In this document: piece after piece, positions 58,871 to 64,000 of the stretch | Layout: the number at the start of each line of letters is the position of its first letter | Numbering within the stretch: position 1 is the first letter of the stretch | Assembly: GCA_027186245.1 (NCBI GenBank) | Contig: CP114499.1 | Coordinates: 4,841,001 to 4,905,000, forward strand | From: Coriaria nepalensis | Lineage: Eukaryota; Streptophyta; Magnoliopsida; Cucurbitales; Coriariaceae | Length of the DNA stretch: 64,000 nt | Reading direction: 5' to 3' | Made by a program: the position numbers and the translations under genes | The notes under the pieces: generated by a model | The model's database searches: none | What the model saw: only the letters and a program-made list of their open reading frames with translations | What the model was told of the DNA's origin: nothing

Positions 58871-59905
58871 AATTCCATTGAGAGCTCAAAAGGCCCGTAA
58901 ATTTAGAAATCCTAGCTTGTTCACACATTAAAAAGAAGAACAAAAAATGACAGAAGTAAAACAAAACAGTAATCAACATTCCGAAATATACCAAAAAATG
59001 AGTCAAGAGTTAAATACTGATGTAACATTTGTTGAATGATCCGACGAAATAAACATTTGTAGATGAATGATCTAAAAAAAGATCTGTATAAAAAAATAAA
59101 GAATAAAAAAGGAGAAACAGATCCGTAAAATGAAAAAGAATGTAGAAAAAAGAAAAAAGTTAGAATAGTAATTTTAATAATTTTTTATTTTTTTAATACA
59201 TAAATAAATAAAAAATGATATTTAACAAATAAATATTATTTTTTTAATATCTCAAAAAATTATACCCAAACTTATCTGTTTATTGGACCACCCCTGTAAT
59301 TAGCAAAGAAGTCTCTTTTCGACTTAGTTAGCTGAGCCGGATTTTTCTCAACCGATATCAAGTATCTTAGCCGCACACCGCCTGCCACATGATAATTATT
59401 GGATCGATTTATACCCGTAGGTCCGAACATGTCCGGATCGGACTCACGTTTGACTGGGTGCGTGGCTTTTTGTAAGAGCATATTATACAAGAACTTTTCA
59501 TTTCTGTAAATTCAAACCCATGTTTCCCAAAGAAATGCAATGTGCAAAACAATTGCTCATAGGAATATAGAATAGTAATAAAATGAGATATCCATAACAT
59601 ATATAAAGTCTGCTTCATGTTCAAAACCAGGGAAAATAACACCAATAATCACAAAAAAAAAAAAGCAATACACTCAAAAGTCACAAAACCCATTGTAAAG
59701 GATGATGGCACATTGATCACCACCATCACAATCAACTGTGAGACCACTAATTTCTACAGAAGCTTGGTTAAGGGTCTAAATAAAAATTTAAACCCAAAAA
59801 AAGAAAAATGAAGGAATCAAGGTCGGGTTAACACCAGTCAATCAAACCTACTTTCCTCATCCTGCTTGCCTCTTTTCAGAAAAAGATAGATCATTTATGG
59901 TCCCA
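58871..59905. other. Region between the MULE and calmodulin
   Basis: AT-rich to about 59,265. From 59,274 to 59,500 the base composition is more balanced (TCCGGATCGGACTCACG), without a recognisable protein; it may be single-copy host sequence. The stretch 59,600-59,905 is presumably the calmodulin 3' UTR on minus, including an A-rich run at 59,652-59,664. Confidence 0.45.
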
Positions 59906-61586
59906 TCACTTGGCCATCATCACCTTCACAAACTCATCGTAATTTATCTGGCCATCACCATCCACATCAGCCTCTCGGATCATCTCATCGACTTCTTCAT
60001 CGGTGAGCTTCTCCCCCAAGTTGGTCATCACATGGCGAAGCTCAGCTGCAGAAATAAATCCATTCTGATCCTTGTCAAAGACACGGAAAGCCTCTTTCAG
60101 TTCCTCCTCAGAGTCGGTATCTTTCATCTTCCTGGCCATTAGATTAAGGAACTCAGGGAAATCAATGGTCCCATTTCCATCCGCATCAACTTCATTAATC
60201 ATGTCTTGAAGCTCTGCTTCAGTTGGGTTCTGGCCAAGAGACCTCATAACAGTACCAAGTTCCTTGGTGGTTATACAGCCTACAAAAGAAATCAGATGAT
60301 TAAGAATCAATGCAATTTGGTGTTTCTCATGGTAAGACAACCAGTTGTTTTCAATGAACTATTCAACAACACACTAAAATGGGTTAGATGCCAACTGAAA
60401 TCAAATAGTGACTGACAAATCAAAATAAGTAAGAAGAAATTCATACAGCAGAGTGCAAAATGTGCAATGGCATTTGAATGCGCACCTAGTACAGAAAGTA
60501 TGATTTGTAACAACATATCTAATCAACATGAAATGAAGTAATGTATGGATCAACAAGCAGAACACAACAGTACAAATCCTCACAATGAGATCATTACTCT
60601 TTCAAAGGAAACATATTCATAAATAAAATTAGAATTTCACTGGTTTATAAGCATGATCCTTTTTTCTTAAGTGAGTGTGGGGTATAAAGCAAAAGAGGGA
60701 GCGGTAGACAGTGAAAGAAGCAGATACTTCAATATGTATTCACAAAGGTGGATTTAGAAAGTGTTAGTCATGTATGACGATCAATTAAGTTTAAAGTCAT
60801 AAATCTATAATTTCCAATGAAAAATCAAAGAAAGAAGATTTAACTCCCAACTTTCAATCCCTTAAAACTATTTTTTCCCGTTCCGATTTATTCAGTTTGG
60901 AGTGCAGGGTCTGGAGATCGGATTATTGATGACATAAAATTATAGAACCATGTTTAAATCCATTGATGTAAGAAGAATCTACCCATTCCATTTAAATCTA
61001 TTTATGCCAAAAATGTGACTTCCTGTACTCTTGATTGCGTTTCCGAACATCTTTAGCTTTTCAAACTTTTACAAGTATCATAAAACATTTCTCTGATTGC
61101 AAAGAACTTTATTTCCTTTTATACTTCAATCCTCCCAACAGAAAACGATATCCTATTTTTTACCCCAAAAAAAAAAAATATAAGGTTGTAGATTCTCTCG
61201 TTTGGGCAATGAAAACTCGATTGACGAAAAAAAAAAAACACATTTGCAGGTCAACTAGAAAAAAATTTAACTCCAAGCTATGTCTTAGATTACTCTTTTC
61301 GACGATTTGACATTTTAGTTAAAAGTCATCCCCAATTATATCTATCTATCTGCGTAGATTATACCGGTGCATGATAGCAAATGTCTTACATAATAAAAAC
61401 GTCACAAACGGAAAATGAAGCCATCATATTTTGTTGGTCAAAGAATCCATCATTAAAATCGGTAACAACTAGATCTGAAACAAGCGATCAGAGAGATAGA
61501 GAGAGCAAACCGTCGCCATCCTTGTCGAACAAGCTGAAGGCTTCCTTGAATTCAGAGATCTGATCGTCTGTGAGCTGATCCGCCAT
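59906..61586 (-). CDS. CAM: Calmodulin
   Basis: Two exons on minus, 61,586-61,511 and 60,279-59,906, join to 149 residues; the 1,231-bp intron (GACG|GTTTGC ... TTTTGTAG|GC) splits the codon of Gly-26, the conserved site in plant calmodulin genes. Four EF-hands are complete: DKDGDGCITTKE (21-32), [12 protein letters not shown] (57-68), [12 protein letters not shown] (94-105) and [12 protein letters not shown] (130-141), each with Asp at 1, Gly at 6, a hydrophobic residue at 8 and Glu at 12. The linker [12 protein letters not shown] and Lys-116 are standard. The protein binds Ca2+ and then activates target kinases, channels and transcription factors in cytosol and nucleus. The C-terminus [12 protein letters not shown] has Asp at 140 where most plant isoforms have Glu, a non-ligand position. 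The start has a GCAATGGCGG context. No defect is seen. Confidence 0.97.
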
Positions 61587-61676
61587 TGCTCTTCTTCGTT
61601 AAAGATGACGATGAAATTAGAGTTGGTTCTATGAATAAGATAAAACGGAGTCCGTAAATAGGAAAACGAAGAGAGA

Positions 61677-61692
61677 GGGGGGGGGGGGGGGG
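61677..61692. repeat. Run of 16 G (16 C on the coding strand) in the calmodulin 5' UTR
   Basis: Flanked by GAGAGA on the left and GAGAGAAAAA on the right, so on the gene strand it reads CTCTC, sixteen C, CTCTC. It lies 91-106 bases before the ATG. CT-rich leaders are common in plant calmodulin genes; a pure C16 is not. Confidence 0.9.
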
Positions 61693-61765
61693 AGAGAAAA
61701 AGGAACGTAGTCCAAAAGCTTGAGAGAAATGTGCGTTTACTCGCGCTTTATCGCACGGACCTATT

Positions 61766-61773
61766 CTATTTAT
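61766..61773 (-). promoter_or_regulatory. Possible TATA box of the calmodulin gene
   Basis: The minus strand reads ATAAATAG within GATAAATAGAATAGG, about 180 bases before the ATG and about 75 before the C16 run. This places a plausible start site about 30 bases downstream, near 61,735. Assignment is by position and consensus only. Confidence 0.35.
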
Positions 61774-61799
61774 CAAATCCAACTTAATTCGTCTTCTTT

Positions 61800-63053
61800 T
61801 ACCATTCTACCCCTTTTCAATGCATCACTTCTTACATTTCATCCTTTCATTTTTTATTCGGTAATTAGATGTATTTGATTTCGAGAGTTCGAATAAAAAT
61901 TGACAAATTATCTGTAATTTCTTTTTTTTTTTAAGATAAATTAATATTGTAATTATATATTTTTAATTTTTAAATGTTATAAGGGAATACTTTCATTTTT
62001 TTTAGTTCTAGTTAACTTTAATTATTAACATTTAAAATTAAATCTGACGGCCAATAATTTTTTGTCAAGTAAAATTTTCGTTGTGCTTTTTAAATTCCAA
62101 ATAACAAAAATGAAAGAAAATTAACGCGAATCTCCTAATATTTTGTTAATATTAAGAAGACATCTTTTAAATTTTTAGAAATTAGAAATTAGTTATTTTA
62201 TATTTGTATTAAGTTATAAATAAGTTAATAATTATATTTTAATGTTAAAATTTGAGGATAATCATAAGTATTTGTATTTTAGTTCGGTATTTGAGTCTTC
62301 TGCATTATAAGTATTTGAAGGTTTAAATTTATACGGATTTCGTTTATATTCATTATATATATTTGAATCTTGTGCTTATCATATATATATTGAATCCTCA
62401 GCTTGCAATTTTTTTCTTTGATAAATAAAATTTAAAGAATAGAAACACACAGACCTTCTTTTGGTAGGGTTGTATTGTTTTGTAAATTTTCAGTTCACAT
62501 AATTTTGGAATTCTTAAACGTGACAGTTTGTTAGTTTAATTTTCAGTCATAACATAATGAATTACTAAGAGTATCTTGTTAATATGTGACATATTATTAG
62601 TATATTTATGTCATATTTATATTTGAAATATCATTATATCTTTGAGAATAGTCATAATATCTTAAGTTATAATAGTATTTACAGTTAAAAAATCACACAT
62701 GATAGTGTAAGTGAAATAAGAATATGATAATAACCAATTTAGTATAATTTATTGGAATGATTATTTTTACTCATCGGAAAATAATTATTTTAATGAGATA
62801 TTTGGAATGAGATTACAAATAGGACATCTAAAATGAAATTTCCTAGGTTCATAGATATGGAAATATGCTATTACTTGATGTATTTTATTTATTAATCATA
62901 TGAATAAGTTTGTTTAAATTCATTGTGTATTTTATAACCTCTATCCATATGAATGTTTGGATTTAGAAAATTGAATTTTATCAGTGGTTTATTCAATATT
63001 GTGTTTTTTTTTTATAATTCATAGCATCAATGTGTATGTAATTTTTTTTAAGC
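61800..63053. other. AT-rich intergenic DNA upstream of calmodulin
   Basis: No gene seen. Short words recur around 62,330-62,400 (CATATATATTTGAATC, CATATATATATTGAATCC), a small local duplication of about 40 bp. The last 350 bp could be the 5' leader of the Copia fragment that follows. Confidence 0.4.
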
Positions 63054-63180
63054 AATGGTTCCTTCTTTATTTAATGAAACTCGTGTTCCTATATTGTGTG
63101 GTGATAATTTTTCTGATTGGACCTTGACTTAGCACTCTGGGTGGAGGAACCGTAACCTCCCACATAATCTAGTTCACTAA
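63054..63180 (+). pseudogene. Start of a Copia gag, fragment
   Basis: MVPSLFNETRVPILCGDNFS, DWT resembles the start of plant Copia gag (xxPxLxGxNFxxWK). A stop follows after 25 residues and similarity is lost by about 63,180. Its context is plus orientation, opposite to the other Copia copies in the window. Confidence 0.5.
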
Positions 63181-63289
63181 ATGATAGAGCTTCCTATCAA
63201 TCTTGGAAAAGATCCAATCACTTAAAGTCTCAATTTTATGAAGATTAATATAAGCAAGAGCATAAGGGTCAATCCCAAATTAGGATAAG

Positions 63290-64000
63290 GCTAAGGACTC
63301 AATCATCGATATTTGTTGAATACCAAGATAAGCATGCAAGTGATTAATAGAAGATTAATCACCGAACGTGATCATTTGACAAGTCTCAATAATAATAATA
63401 ATGACTATTAATGAAACTTCTCAAGTGCCTATGTTATTTGTGATCCTAAGATTTGAGATCACAGTAGTCTTGACATATGAGATATCATACTTTGATATCG
63501 CTCTACTTGGTCTTAGATATAAGGCTACTAAAAGAGTGAATCATTGAGTATATGTTCAAGTATGTACAATTTGTAAGGTGATACGATATGATCCATCGCC
63601 TCATTATCAAGAGAATAAGTCCTATGAGTGATGTACTTTCATTAAGAAAATTTTGAAAAGTAGAATGATTTTAAAAAGGGTTTTCCATGGATTAATTGTC
63701 TAAATTGCATAAGGGATCGCATAATGCATATGGTTTGATCTATTGAGGTTTAACAGTTTAAATAGTACTCTAAGACCGACTAGAATTTGGCAAAGATAGA
63801 AGGATTAATTTGGTATAGTAATAGTCAATACAAGTTCTTTATGAGGTTTCAAGAACTTCTCATTGCACGAGTAACCCATACACCTTACTAGAAGCTAATG
63901 TGGGTCTAGTAGTTTAAAGTTAATTAGATCACAAATGAGAATTTGTTAGTTATCAGTCTTAAAAGTTGTTTTAAGATCCAGAAGGTTCATTCATAAGAGA
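63290..64000 (+). repeat. Copia-B LTR in plus orientation, cut by the window end
   Basis: The reverse complement matches 29.05-29.25 kb (GATTAATCTTCTATTAA, GATATCAAAGTATGATATCTC) and then 27.30-27.70 kb (TACATCACTCATA, CATGGAAAACCCTTTTTAAA against CTATGGAAAACTCTTTTCCA) without the 1.25-kb interruption present there. It thus gives the uninterrupted form of that LTR. The rest lies outside the window. Confidence 0.75.

Noticed and set aside
59272..59645. Minus-strand frames downstream of calmodulin in a less AT-rich stretch
   Set aside because: No conserved motif, no splice or start support; kept only as an intergenic note.
60206..60583. Small frames within the calmodulin intron and around exon 2
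   Set aside because: They lie in intron or antisense to the exon and show no family resemblance.

Overview
This is a transposon-rich, AT-rich stretch of a flowering-plant nuclear genome, most likely a eudicot. The evidence is a spliced plant-type calmodulin gene with the conserved intron in the Gly-26 codon, a plant cupin gene, Copia elements with an initiator-tRNA-Met type primer-binding site, Tat-type and chromodomain-type Ty3/gypsy remnants, a CACTA end, and a Mutator-like element (MULE) carrying Ulp1-type protease domains. I cannot narrow the species further. All boundaries and homologies were read by eye.

Layout. 0.4-11.7 kb: a long imperfect inverted repeat whose centre is interrupted by a 9.2-kb degenerate Copia element on the minus strand (called Copia-A here), with both long terminal repeats (LTRs), a PBS and a PPT. 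12.6-14.1 kb: a three-exon gene for a membrane-anchored single-domain cupin. 15.3-21.1 kb: a Tat-like Ty3/gypsy remnant on the plus strand, broken by a second LTR, followed by a possible spliced antisense gene. 21.1-31.2 kb: a degenerate minus-strand element of a second Copia family (Copia-B), a Copia-A solo LTR and a pile-up of Copia-B LTR pieces. 31.4-36.9 kb: a decayed chromodomain Ty3/gypsy element between two copies of an LTR that may not be its own. 37.1 kb: one end of a CACTA element. 39.1-46.9 kb: a second minus-strand Copia-B element with both LTRs recognisable. 47.0-58.9 kb: a large MULE with two Ulp1-like protease remnants on plus, a mudrA-type transposase remnant on minus, and several kilobases of internal repeats. 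59.9-61.6 kb: an intact calmodulin gene on minus. 63.0-64.0 kb: a Copia gag start and a Copia-B LTR in plus orientation, cut by the window edge.

Only two genes look intact and functional: the cupin (12,635-14,111, +) and calmodulin (61,586-59,906, -). Everything else coding-like is broken transposon sequence. The most unusual part is the MULE. Its repeats are built on TTGA(C/T)(G/A)TCAA, a set of variants that are exactly the cytosine-deamination products of one ancestral palindrome, TTGACGTCAA. The same kind of decay (Cys to Tyr) has removed zinc-binding cysteines in the MULE transposase and in two Copia gag proteins.
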